Assembly (NCBI RefSeq): GCF_007655135.1
Contig: NC_045129.1
Coordinates: 18,078,274-18,142,273 of the forward strand
DNA from: Punica granatum
Taxonomy: Eukaryota; Streptophyta; Magnoliopsida; Myrtales; Lythraceae
Direction of reading: 5' to 3'
Length of the DNA stretch: 64,000 bases
Shown in pieces: positions 1-10,812 of the stretch. The notes beneath the pieces are model-generated. The model was not told the origin of the DNA. It did not search any database and worked only from the letters and a program-made list of their open reading frames with translations. Both the position numbers and the translations under genes were made by a program. Positions within the stretch are counted from its first letter, which is position 1; every line of letters begins with the position of its first letter.

Positions 1-988
1 TGTCCTGTAGGCTGCTGAGCTGTCTGATTACCCGGCTGGGAAATATGAGGGTGCTCCCCAAGTGGCTGAGAAGGGGAACTCCCACAATTCCGGGACATCC
101 CGTGATCATGGGGCCGCCGGGATTCCATCGGGCGACCCATAAGAACCGTGCGGGTGTCAACTCACGCCAAAAACGCCTCCATTCCGAGAAGCTGTGCTCG
201 GGCGGTAGGATGACTGGTGCAAGGCGTTCGATCAACGAGCGCTCGTCGGAGATGAAGGAGAACGGATGTGATGAGCAAAAGGGGCGGATGTGCGCAAGAA
301 GCCAAATCTGAAGCAAGTGCGGGGATCCTCTCATCCTGCCACGCCGAACCTCCCTAACATAGTCAAGAGACCGGACGGTCTCGGCTAGTAAAGCCTCCAC
401 GTAACTATGGCCTCCTACCGCTTGGAGGACGACTTGGGCTATAGCCCCGTCAATGAGGTTTGGCGAGTACGGAAACAGGAGAGTGCCAAAGATCAAGAGT
501 AGGAATCCATGGCAGGCATCGCGCTGATAGGAAGCCATTGTAGGCGTCATTGCGCGGAGGAGCGTCCAATCGGAGAGCCATGCAATCCGGATGCCTTGAT
601 CCCACCTTTGATGAAGCTCCTCGTGGAAGTCTTGAGCGGGTATGCGAAGAAGAGTGGAGAGCTGACCCTAGACGGTGGTGAATGGATTCGGCACGAAGAT
701 GCCGTGGGTCGTGGGTGTAGGCCTCTGGATGAGTGCTGTGTATTCCTTGATCGTAGGTGCTAGCTCCGTCCCCTGGAAGTGGAATACTGCGTGCTCGGGA
801 TCCCAAAATTCGGCGGCGGTCCTCAAGAAAATCCAATCTACCGGGGTCTCGGTGAGCATAACCACGTCCCCGATGATGCCCCGGATGAATGCATGGTCTA
901 CCGGTAGGAGAGTCCTCCAGATGCGCATGATGTCTTGCCTTGGTGGCATGATTGCTTCGAGCCTAAGACCGGGAGCCGGGCGGTCCAT
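1..988 (-). pseudogene. Ogre ORF1 (DUF7745/plant-mobile-domain-like), broken, runs off the window
   Basis: Read leftward from the ATG at 988, this matches ORF1 of the full Ogre element at 10813 along its length. Shared stretches include the start MDRP, PVDW, FWD, a TELAPT segment, then GRMRGSPHLLQIWLLAHIRP and WNPGGPMI. An in-frame TAG at 668-670 stands where the other copy has CAG; otherwise the frame looks open to base 1. The protein is the extra ORF that Ogre-type Ty3/gypsy elements carry upstream of gag, and its function is unknown. The C-terminal third lies outside the window. It belongs to an Ogre element pointing left, opposite to the other Ogre copies here. Identity to the 10813 copy is seen directly; the domain name is from memory of related plant proteins. 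Confidence 0.8.
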
Positions 989-1579
989 CCTTACCTAGAT
1001 GGAGGAGATGTCGGCTTAACATTTTTAGAATCAAATCAATGTAATGTCCTAAGTTTTTTTTCGAAAAAAATTTATGCAGAGCGGAAAGATAAACTATAGT
1101 TGTGTTCTTTACAGTATACATCTCTCTTTCTTATAAAAACAACAAAAATGCCCGTCCTAAAAAAAACTATGGGCCGACTCAAGGACACGACTTTGGGTCG
1201 GTTGACGGCATGGAGGTAAAAATTGGTCCAGCATGACGGTCCCTGTGTATGCATGTTTTTCGGTGCTACTGGGAGAATCGCTAACTAGGGATGGGGGCTC
1301 CCGACTCAAGGGTGTGAATTCCTTGAAATTAGGCGAGGATCTTTGGGGGCCGGTTCGGTGGCATAGCCGACTCGATCCGTTCCCTTACTCGGAACCTCCG
1401 ACTAACCTAGCTTCCTATATTGGTGCCCGTGGGATGTCGGACAAGGTACCTAAGAAACTAGTATGATATGCAATGCATGCGTGAAATAAATGCACGTAAA
1501 TAGATAAGTGGTAAACGACGGAAAGCAGTAAATAAACAAGTAAGCAAGCAAACGGGATTGAGCCCAAACCCTCTAGATG
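989..1579 (-). other. 5' untranslated leader of the leftward Ogre element
   Basis: Noncoding interval between primer-binding site and ORF1. The part around 1255-1440 is the reverse complement of the leader of Ogre-1 near 10380-10560, including a stretch rich in TCGGCT/GGAACC motifs. I see no gene in it. Confidence 0.7.
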
Positions 1580-1597
1580 TCCCCAGCGGAGTCGCCA
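1580..1597 (-). other. Ogre primer-binding site (tRNA-Arg type)
   Basis: On the minus strand this reads TGGCGACTCCGCTGGGGA, four bases after the LTR end in TG/CA orientation. It differs by one base from the site in Ogre-1 (10206-10223). The sequence is complementary to the 3' end of plant tRNA-Arg(ACG) as I remember it, the primer used by Ogre elements. Confidence 0.8.
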
Positions 1598-1600
1598 AGC

Positions 1601-1697
1601 TGTGCGCACCCGAATTTAATCTCGTCGGGGCACGCATGCGATCGCCTAAGTAAACGCGGCTTGGGAGTGTCCACCTTCCCGGGGACGTGCGTCCGTC
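1601..1697 (-). repeat. Remnant of the 5' LTR of the leftward Ogre element
   Basis: Only the last ~97 bp of the LTR remain. They match the 3' ends of the other Ogre LTRs (for example 33570-33660). The rest of the LTR, together with the first 15 bp of the neighbouring copia LTR, has been lost. The junction lies in a GCGC-rich stretch, so the exact boundary is uncertain by about 10 bp. Confidence 0.75.
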
Positions 1698-3342
1698 GCG
1701 CAACGGAAGCGAAAAAGGAATGGAAATTCAAAAATTTCCTACCCGTGAAACTAATTCCAAGACCTACTAGAAGAATAAGAGTAAATAAAAGCATACCTGG
1801 AATATTTAAAATTGTCGACCGAGCGTCCCACGCGTGACGCCTCTACCGGTATCTACACTGACTTTGTCGACGAGTTTTCAAGATCGGCGGTGCTAGCAGC
1901 CAATACTCGAAAGAAACACCGATGCGACACTCGAAATTTATTAAATAGTAGGATTAATTAAAGTTGAACAATTCAACTTTGACTTTTCCTACAATTATAC
2001 ACTCATACGTATACACATTTCATATATGTATATAAATATGCCTGCATGTATATATATATTTAATACACTTATTGCCCCCACCCTTTTATAAGGAATAACG
2101 GCGCCGAAACTTCAAAGTTTCACCGATGTGGGACAAACTATGTATATAAGAGCATATATGTGCAGCACACACATATATCTCTGCCGATCTATATATATCT
2201 CTATATATCTATTACATACATACACATTGCATCGTGTGTCAATTGGACCCATTTAATCTAATAAATCGAATATAATTAATCGACAAATTTAATCTCATTA
2301 AATATCCGATTAATCAGTCGCACCATAAATCATCTAATCTCTATTAGACGGTTTTATTGTTTCAAAATATCCCGCCGATTTAGTCGTCGTGTGTGACCCT
2401 GTAGGTTCCCAATTACGTTGATAGTAATATCGAAATCTCTATTTCAATATTACAAACAGTGAGCGGCATCTAGCAATGCATCACTGTTACTCAAGTAATC
2501 AGAAAGTTGATTTCTCGACGAACCTCGTGACCTATATTACCATGTAATATAATCCATTGTCCTCTATATCTCTATTGAGCCCAAGGCATGGTCGATGACA
2601 TCCTTGTATGGCTCAATATCTCTCTTTCTTGGTTTACCGGGTAAGTCTATCAGAACAAATGAGCTCGATATCATTATATCGACTCATTTGGGTATGCATA
2701 CACTTTTAGACTTAACCACCAAGTGGCCGTGAGATATCGCTCCCGTTTCGTAGGAGGGACAAATCCTATCTTGGTCACTCACATTCCTTTCCATGCTCTG
2801 TGGTATACCCAATAACTGTCTTTATAACCAGCTTGTTACGGTGGCATTTAACAGTATCAAAGTATATGACATTACATGTAGGAATCCATGGTGACCTCAA
2901 GTCAAAGGACCACTACACTATAGTCACTTTGAGATATGCTAATGACAGTCACGTAACCCATGTAGCAATCTCATAGCGGGTCAGTCCAATACACATTACT
3001 CTTAATGTATACATGTGGTGTGACTTGATATCTTCATATCCATGACCTGTGAGACTTAGTCATCAATCAACACCCACACTAGTCTAACCGTATTATCGTT
3101 GTCCTAATTAACGATAATACTTTGACTAGGGACATTTAGGAATAATGTTCAGTAATTATAGGATCTCACAATCAAGTCACACTTGATGCCTATTGAACCT
3201 ACTATTCCAAGGACATTATTGTGTAAAATCATATTTAGCGCAATCTACACAATAATAGAAATGTCTCGTTTTATAATGAAATACATATCATATTACAGAA
3301 TTGATGATAGATTGCCTCTAGGGCATACACCAATTCCCAACA
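1698..3342 (-). repeat. Copia 3' LTR (lacks 15 bp at its outer end)
   Basis: Near-identical to 34535-36183. It ends on the + strand in CAATTCCCAACA, the complement of the TGTTGGGAATTG start. The outermost 15 bp seen at 34520-34534 are missing, replaced by Ogre LTR sequence. It is AT-rich with runs of TATATA, and noncoding throughout. Confidence 0.92.
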
Positions 3343-3354
3343 ATCTCCCACTTG
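3343..3354 (-). other. Copia polypurine tract
   Basis: On the minus strand CAAGTGGGAGAT directly precedes the 3' LTR start. This is the expected primer for plus-strand DNA synthesis. Confidence 0.8.
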
Positions 3355-3356
3355 TA

Positions 3357-5662
3357 CTAGAGCCAATCTGGCATCTGTCTAATGCCAATAGATCTAGTGT
3401 GAGCCTCGTGCTTGCACTGCACAAGAGGCTTCGTAAGTGGATCTGCGAGATTCTCATCTGTTGGTATTTTGCATATCTTCACATCTCCTGTGTCGATAAT
3501 CTCGCGAATGAGATGGAAGCGCCTGAGTATATGTTTGGATCGCTGGTGAGACCTGGGTTCCTTAGCTTGCGCAATGACTCCATTGTTGTCACAATAGAGA
3601 TCCACTGGGTCTACGATGCTAGGAACCACAGCAAGTTCTGTCACGAACTTCTTGATCCAAACGGCCTCTTTTGCAGCGTTAGAGGCAGCAATATACTCGG
3701 CCTCTGTGGTAGAGTCAGCTACTATCTCCTGTTTGGAACTCTTCCAACTCACAGCACCTCCATTCAGGCAGAACACATACCCTAACTGCGATCTACTGTC
3801 GTCCTTATTGGTCTGGAAGCTAGCATCGATGTAACCTCTTACAACGAGCTCTTCTTCGCCTCCATATACCAAAAACATCTCCTTAGTCCTTCGTAAGTAC
3901 TTAAGGATGTTCTTTACTGCGATCTAGTGTCTCTCACCTGGATCTGATTGGTATCGACTCGTCATACTCAAAGCATACGAGACATCGGATCGAGTGCATA
4001 ACATAGCATACATGATGGATCCAATAGCTGACGCATATGGAATCCTATTCATGCGGTCCCTCTCCTCTCGAGTAGAAGGACTCTGAGCCTTCGAAAGGCT
4101 TATGCCATGTAACATAGGCAGCGACCCTTTCTTAGAATCCTGCATGCTAAAACGCCGAAGCACTTTATCTATGTATGCACTCTGACTTAGGCCAAGCAGT
4201 CTCCTGGATCTATCTCTATAGATCCTAATACCTAGCACGTAGGTAGCTTCGCCTAAGTCCTTCATAGAAAAACACCTTCCCAACCAAGTCTTTACAGACT
4301 GTATGGAAGGAATGTCATTCCCTATCAGAAGTATGTCATCTACATATAACACTAGGAAGATTACTATGCTCCCACTAACTTTCTTGTAAACACAGGGTTC
4401 ATCTTCATTCTTAATGAAACCAAACTCTTTGATTGCATCATCAAAATGAAGATTCCAGCTCCTAGAAGCTTGCTTCAGCCCATAAATAGACCGTTGTAGC
4501 TTACAAACCTTTCCGGCACTATGTGGATCGACAAAACCCTCAGGTTGTGTCATATACACATCCTCGAGGAGCTTCCCGTTCAGGAAAGCAGTTTTGACAT
4601 CCATTTGCCAGATCTCATAATCATAATAAGCTGCAATTGCAAGCAAGATCCTTATGGATTTAAGCATAGCCACCGGGGAAAAAGTTTCGTCATAGTCAAT
4701 ACCATGAACTTGTCTGAAACCTTTTGCCACAAGTCGGCTCTTAAAGGTAATCACATTACCGTCCATGTCAGTCTTCTTCTTGAAGACCCACTTACACCCA
4801 ATGGGTTTTGCCCCTTCAGGTGGATCAACCAAAGTCCATACTTGGTTAGTGTATATGGACTCCATCTCAGATCTCATGGCCACCAGCCATTTCTCAGAGT
4901 CAGGGCCTATTACGGCTTCCGCATAGGTTGTAGGCTCATCATCATCTATGAGCAATACGGCATTGTTTTGAGTCACGAGAAATCCATATCTCTCGGGCTC
5001 ATGACGTATCCTACTAGACCTGCGAGACTCCTGTGTCACATGTGCAGAAGATTGTGCCACAACACCTTGTGGTACTTGCTCTGCAACCTCACCCGTCGAC
5101 TGGTCAATGTCATTTTGTGGTAGAACTTCCCCAAGTTCTAATTTCCTCCCACTAGTTCCTTTGGAGAGAAACTCTTTCTCAAGGAATACCGCAGTTCGAG
5201 CAACAAACACTTTGCCCTCGATGGGATTATAGAAATAGTATCCTCGAGTTTCCTTAGGATACCCCACAAAGTAACATTTGTCCGATTTAGGGCCAAGCTT
5301 ATCCGAAGATAATCTCTTCACATAAGCTTCGCAACCCCATATCTTTAGAAAAGACATCTTGGGACGCTTCCCATACCACATCTCATATGGTGTCCTTTCA
5401 ACTGATTTCGACGGAGCATTGTTTAATATGAGAGCAGCTGTCTGTAAAGCATATCCCCAGAAGGAGTCAGGTAAGTTTGCATGACTCATCAGAGATCGAA
5501 CCATATCTAATAAAGTTCGATTCCTCCTTTCAGCTACACCATTCCACTGTGGTGTTCCAGGTGGAGTCAGTTGAGATAAAATCCCACACTGTTTAAGATA
5601 GTCAGCGAACTCATAGCTCAAATATTCACCTCTTCGATTTGATCGAAGAACTTTAATGCTCT
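3357..5662 (-). pseudogene. Copia pol, 3' part: integrase core/C-terminus, reverse transcriptase, RNase H
   Basis: Read leftward from the Ogre-1 insertion at 5662. The integrase half has GVAERRNRTLLDM with the catalytic Glu, then the WGCEAYV and GYPKETRGYYFY region. The RT follows with KWVFKKK, VAKGF, DVKTAFLNG, YGLKQ and the active-site YVDD. RNase H (DASF, SSKQ, STTEAEY, ADPLTKPL) ends at 3357. A TAG at 3924-3926 separates RT from RNase H, at a place where the family normally has Trp after GERH. In the integrase the second catalytic Asp appears changed to Asn (codon 5637-5639, in the RSN-RRGEY context where RSDRGGEY is usual). The N-terminal half of the integrase lies 21.6 kb away at 27276-28299. 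The protein is therefore inactive three times over. Confidence 0.92.
5658..5662. repeat. Target-site duplication GCTCT of Ogre-1 (partner at 27271-27275)
   Basis: GCTCT precedes the TGTCAGC start of the 5' LTR and follows the CCGTACA end of the 3' LTR. This proves a single integration event and fixes both element ends. The copia integrase reading frame continues across the duplication. Confidence 0.95.
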
Positions 5663-7597
5663 TGTCAGCACCCCATTTTGGCTCACCATTCCAAACAATG
5701 ATATTAGCAATGATCCAAGCCACGACTTGAGCAGAATACAGAAAACGGCTAGGCAGAGCAAGAAATCACTATTCATCCTCAAGTCGGCAAAATTGAGCAA
5801 ATGACCCGTGGACATGACAGAAGGACTCTAGGGGTCACCGAAGGGCAACAGAGCGACCAGAGAATTCAACAATGTCCAAAACCGGCATTTTCAGTATATC
5901 ACATGGACGGTACTATTTTCCGATAGTTCGTTCGGTCGTCGGAAGATAGTAAATATTGGACTCCAAAAATCCACATCAGTGCCAAAAAGATGGAAAATGT
6001 CTTCAAAGGCATTTTGCAAATCATCTGCTCTATACAGAACAATTTTCTGTATACAGACAACTTTTCAGTGGAAGTCCAAAAATGTCGGTTTCCTGGAGAA
6101 AAGTTAATGCCAAATATCAGACGCGGCCATGCCCCACCAGCACACAGAGCATGAACAATGCTTCAGATTGTCTCTTGGAAGTCACACAGATACTTCAAAT
6201 GACTTCCGAACGGCAAAACAAGCATACCCCTCTTCAGAAGAGCATAGCCGGAGAATGGTCTGATGGAATTACGGCAAATGAAGTTCATACCGCATTGCCC
6301 AGAAAACTCTAGCAGACATTCACAATTGGGCAAAACAGACGGCAAAACCCTTCACGGTTTCCCGAGTAACCTCCGAGGAGCGGAAATGACCATTTTCAGT
6401 GGAAATCCATATCCGGAGGTCCTCTTTGGGGAAACTTGACGCCGAATGCTTACGTTACACAATGCTAGCCTTCTCAAGGCTCAATGTGGAATCGTTGGAA
6501 TAAATCACACAACTCATCTAGATCTCTTGAGCAGTGCTTTAGAGGTCTCAGATACACTCTTCAAGTCCTTGGAGGTCTGACCTTGACAAACAGAGATTAC
6601 AGTAATCTCTGGAGTGCCTAAGCAACTCAGAAGTCATCCTGAGAAACCCAGTTTCGGCCTCCTAGGACGTCTCCGGCCCCACGTTAGCATTACCGGCTTA
6701 AGGGATGATTGTTCACGGGGTCTGACAACTTATGTCAAAATGACCAACGTGAGATGCAGATACGAGATATGCTGTCACAAGCGGACAACTTCGCCCTGAT
6801 CACTTGCAATGGGCAAAATCGGCTTCCGAGCCTCACACACATCCGGAACATTTCTCAATGGAAAATGTCAATCTCGGGCTCATTAACTCCGTTTTCACGC
6901 GTATACCGACAATTCGACGTTCAATTCGAACCACGAACTTCGAATACGCGACCAATCGAGACCCGAGTCTTTTCCCGGTTTCTCCTCACAAGCCGTGGGA
7001 CCCACGGGCTGCCCAAGGGCAACCGCCCTTTGCCCCAAAGCTTTCGGCCTTTTCCCCTTTCTCTCTTGCCCTCACCTAGCCCAAAATATCTTTGGTCTTT
7101 TTAGTCAACACTCAAACCATTAACTACACCTCCATTAATGCTTCTTGCCTCTTCCTCATCAAGATACATGGAGGACATTCATCCTCATCTCCATTAGGGC
7201 AACCGACTTTTGCTAATGAGGCCCTTAATGGTGCTTTGTTTTGCTTAATTGCTCATTAGCTTCACATATATATTGCATACTTGTCATTAAGCTAATCACT
7301 CATGAAGCACACATGATCTTGCTAGTTTCTCCCTCTAGAAAATGCTCTCAACTTCTTAGGAACCAACAGCAAGCAAAGAACTTCATGAAAACCGAAAACC
7401 AAGCCAAATATCTTTGGAGTTTAGGTCGGGATCCATAGCAGGCACTATTCCGACTTATATCCAAAATTCTTCAAACTTCATAGACGACATGTCTCGGACC
7501 CAAGGATTCCATTTCTGAACCCAGTTTTTTAGTTTGGAGTCATTTGCTCATCGTTTTGGTCGTTTCGGGTGAAGTTGGAGCTCTCGGGTGAACAGTG

Positions 7598-8230
7598 ACG
7601 CGTCACCAGCGTCACCAGCGACCGTTACCAGCGTCCGTCACCGAGCGTCACCAGCGTCCGTCACCGAGCGTCACCGAGCGCCACCCGCACCCGTCACCGA
7701 GCACCCCAGCGTCCGTCATCGAGCACGCCCGTGCCCGTCGTCCAGCACGTCCGTGCCCGTCACCAGCGCCACCCGCGCCCGTCACCAACGCCACACCCGT
7801 CACCCCCAGCCCCCAACGCCACCAGCGCTCGTCACCCAGCGCGTCCGTGTCCGTCACCAGCGCCACCCGCGCCTGTCATCCAACACGCCCGTGCCCGTCA
7901 CCAGCGCCACCAGCGCCCGTCACCAGCGCCACCAGCGCTCGTCACCCAGCGCGTCCGTGCCCGTCACCCGCACGCCCGTGCTCGTCACCAGCGCCACCCG
8001 CGCCCGTCAACAGCACCACCCGTGCCCGTCGCCTAGCACGCCCGCGCCCGTCACCAGCACCACCAGCGCCCGTCATCCAGCGCGCCCGTGCCCATCATCC
8101 ACCAGCACACCCGTGCCCATTGCCCGTGCCCGTCACCGAGCGCCACCAGCGCCCGTCATCGAGCACGCCCGTGCCCACCAGCACCCGTCATCGTGCCCGA
8201 CGCCCGTCACCGTGCTTGACCGCGCCCGTG
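7598..8230 (+). repeat. GC-rich degenerate minisatellite inside the LTR
   Basis: Dozens of imperfect repeats built from CGTCACCAGCGCC, CACCCGCGCC and CGTCATCGAGCACGCC blocks. Stops are rare, so all three + frames and part of the minus strand stay open and give Pro/Arg/Ala/Ser-rich pseudo-ORFs. The 3' LTR carries the same array slightly shorter (23861-24480). Confidence 0.85.
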
Positions 8231-9921
8231 CACGTCCACCCTTGCACCCGAATATCCTTTTAAGGGTTCCACCGAGTCACCCGACTCTCAAACACTTCCC
8301 CGACTCTTTCCTCGTATTCCGAGGCTAGGTAAAACATTTTCGACTTAGAGGAGTTAGGGCTTTTTATATTTTTGCATGGCTATGGAGTATTACGGTGTTT
8401 CATGCATGTTTCACTTGCAAGATTTAACTTTCATGCAATTTTATGTTATATTATGCATGTGCACTATCTTATGACTTGCTACCATGTCGGAAAAGGGCTT
8501 GGATCATCGTAAAGAAGACTATCCCGACCCGACTATGGCAAATTTCTCGGCCAACTCTCTAAATGAGAGGGTTGAGACTTAAATTGCTCTTTCCGGGTTA
8601 AGATCGGTCTCCTAGCCTATCCAAGTTAGTTTCCGAGTTTGTTTTATCATTATTGCATGCATGAAGCCGGTGTTTTTTTCCTTTCCTTAATTAACACGTT
8701 TGTGAATGTTTGTATGTTTAAATGAACTAACCAAATCGTGATAACGCCGGCTTTTGTTAAAAAGGAGTTGTTATTCACGGTTGATGTTTGAGCATGCGAA
8801 AAATAATTAAACCACGATTAGGAAATCATTTGTGACTCGGATAGAGCCATGAGAACCTTCGGCCACCTTTCATAAGATGAAGCCGAGGGCTTCTGGCCTT
8901 CCTTGGGTCAAGAATGAGTTCCTTATCTCAAGTTTAATTCGTTTATCGGATGGTGTGAATTTTTACTTCAATGTCTTTACGATTCCTATGTTAAAGTATC
9001 ATGTAAAGACTCTTTTAAAATTAACGTGCATGGATTCATGTATCGAGGAACTCATTTAGATCCATTCGGTTATAAGGATATTGTCAGTTATTCAACTGAA
9101 TTATCCTTGATCGTTATGGATTCATTTTGGTCGTCGAATCACGAATCGTTTTCACAATTAATGCATTCGGCACAAACCTTAAGCATTAATTCCACAAACG
9201 GGTTAATCGGGACGCTCACATGATTAAACCCACTTCACACTGATAAAGTTACCCGAATTGGACATTAAATGATAACTCGCGTCGACGAGTCGTCAAAGGA
9301 CGTTGGTGCCCTTTTCAAACTTATCAATTTCAAAAACCCGAAACGCGCGGTCCGATGTAGCATGGACGTCTAAAAAGGGCTGTGTCTCAACTTGAGTTTT
9401 TACCTGATTCCAGATAGCTTAGGTCACGATACAGAAGATTTCTAGATCACTTCCGGGCAGATCGACCGGTTCCTTGGCTTTTCCGGGGTTCTTGCACAAC
9501 CCTGGACGATCCAGGGATTTGGTTGACACCGGCTACAGGCCGAGGTGGCCCGCACTGTGATGTTTTCCCCTTTTTTGAAAACAATTTTCAAATAAAGGGC
9601 AAAATCGTCTTTTCACAATTCAGCGACACCCTTAGGGTTAGCATGACAGAAACACTACAGTATGGGATAAGAATGGGCTACCTGTTCAGGTGCAGGTTCA
9701 TCTGCATAGCCTTTTCTTATCAACCCCCATGGTTAGATGAACTGTAACGCAAGATTGTGAACCAATTCCCTGACATATAGATTTACTTCTCTCCCGGCTT
9801 CTCAACCGATATCGTTTGGTTCATCGAATCTCCGATGTCAAAACGTGCGAGCCGAGTGCAGCTTAATTCACGCGATAAATAATAAAACATGCAAGCCTAG
9901 CAAACCAGAGTACCGAAAGGG

Positions 9922-10063
9922 CGTGCGGGATATAGGCCCGCACGTAACATGAACCCCCGAACACGGACTTTCCAGTTCCGCACAGACCAATGCCTTAACA
10001 ACAAACTAGGTGTTCCATACCCCTAGACCCAGGGTAACTTATCCGCCCTCGACCTTCGGGTCG
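9922..10063 (+). other. Conserved hairpins near the LTR 3' end
   Basis: CGTGCGGG/CCCGCACG (9922-9929 with 9937-9944) forms a perfect 8-bp stem with a 7-base loop. CGACC-TTCG-GGTCG (10050-10063) forms a hairpin with a UUCG-type tetraloop. Both recur in the other Ogre LTRs (the UUCG hairpin at 27118-27131 with one mismatch, and near 33516 and 43059). They lie in the part of the LTR that would be U5 or R, so they may matter for RNA processing or primer binding; that role is inference. Confidence 0.6.
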
Positions 10064-10205
10064 TAAAATGATAAGTGGCGACTCCTTCTCTCACGCGTGT
10101 CCGACGCACGTCCCCATGGGAAGGTGGACGTTCCGACCAAGCCGCGCGATCCAAAAGCGCGCAATGCGGGCCCTGACGAGAGTCCACATTCGGGTCCGTA
10201 CAGCT

Positions 10206-10223
10206 TGGCGACTCCACTGGGGA
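10206..10223 (+). other. Ogre-1 primer-binding site (tRNA-Arg type)
   Basis: TGGCGACTCCACTGGGGA begins three bases after the LTR end. It is complementary to the 3' end of plant tRNA-Arg(ACG) including CCA, as I recall that tRNA. Confidence 0.85.
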
Positions 10224-10812
10224 CATACTTAGTGGGTTCAGGCTCGATTCGTTCGCTTGCTTGCATGTTCATTTACCGCTTCCTGCAATTTTCCGCTTAT
10301 CTAATTTATGCACCTTTACTTTCTGCACTTGCATTGCATCATTCTAGTGGATTTAGGTACCTCGCCTGAAATCCCATGGGCGCCGATTTAGGAAGCTAGG
10401 TTAGTCAGAGGTTCCGAGTAAGGGAACGGATCGAGTCGGCTCCGCCACCGAACCGGCCCCCAAAGATCCTCGCTCGATTTCAAGGAATTGACGCCCTTGA
10501 ATCGAGAGCCCCCATCCCTAGTTAGTGGTTTTCCCAGTAGAACACTGAAACCATGCATAAACAGGGACCGTCATGCTGGACCAAAAATAACCTTCACGCC
10601 GCCAACCGACCCAAAGTTGAGTCTTTGAGTCGGCTCGTAGTTTTTCTTTTAGGCGAGCCTTTGTTGTTTTCACTAAAGGAGTGTTGTATAATGTAAAGAA
10701 CTTGTGCTATAATTTATTTTCTGCACCTGCATGCATATTTTCAAAACAAACTAGGACGTTGCATCAGTTTGTTTATAAACATTAAACCAACATTTTCTCC
10801 ATTTAGGTAAGA
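10224..10812 (+). other. Ogre-1 5' untranslated leader
   Basis: Noncoding; shared with the leftward Ogre copy (reverse complement of 1015-1579). No ORF or other feature is supported. Confidence 0.7.

Larger units (their letters stand above)
5663..10202 (+). repeat. Ogre-1 5' LTR (4540 bp, with an internal deletion)
   Basis: It begins TGTCAGCACCCC and ends GGGTCCGTACA. It aligns with the 3' LTR throughout, except that about 825 bp corresponding to 25964-26788 are absent at the junction 9720/9721, with a base or so of shared sequence at the break. Many small ORFs in it match the same spots of the other LTR copies but show no domain, so I treat the whole LTR as noncoding. Confidence 0.93.

Noticed and set aside
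3183..3785. 200-residue ORF on the + strand at the copia LTR boundary
   Set aside because: It reads antisense through the LTR and RNase H; the minus strand explains the sequence.
7588..8328. 246-residue ORF rich in Pro, Arg, Ala (and its counterpart in the 3' LTR)
   Set aside because: It lies wholly in the GC-rich LTR minisatellite; all three frames are open, the repeats shift frame between the two LTRs, and no domain is present.
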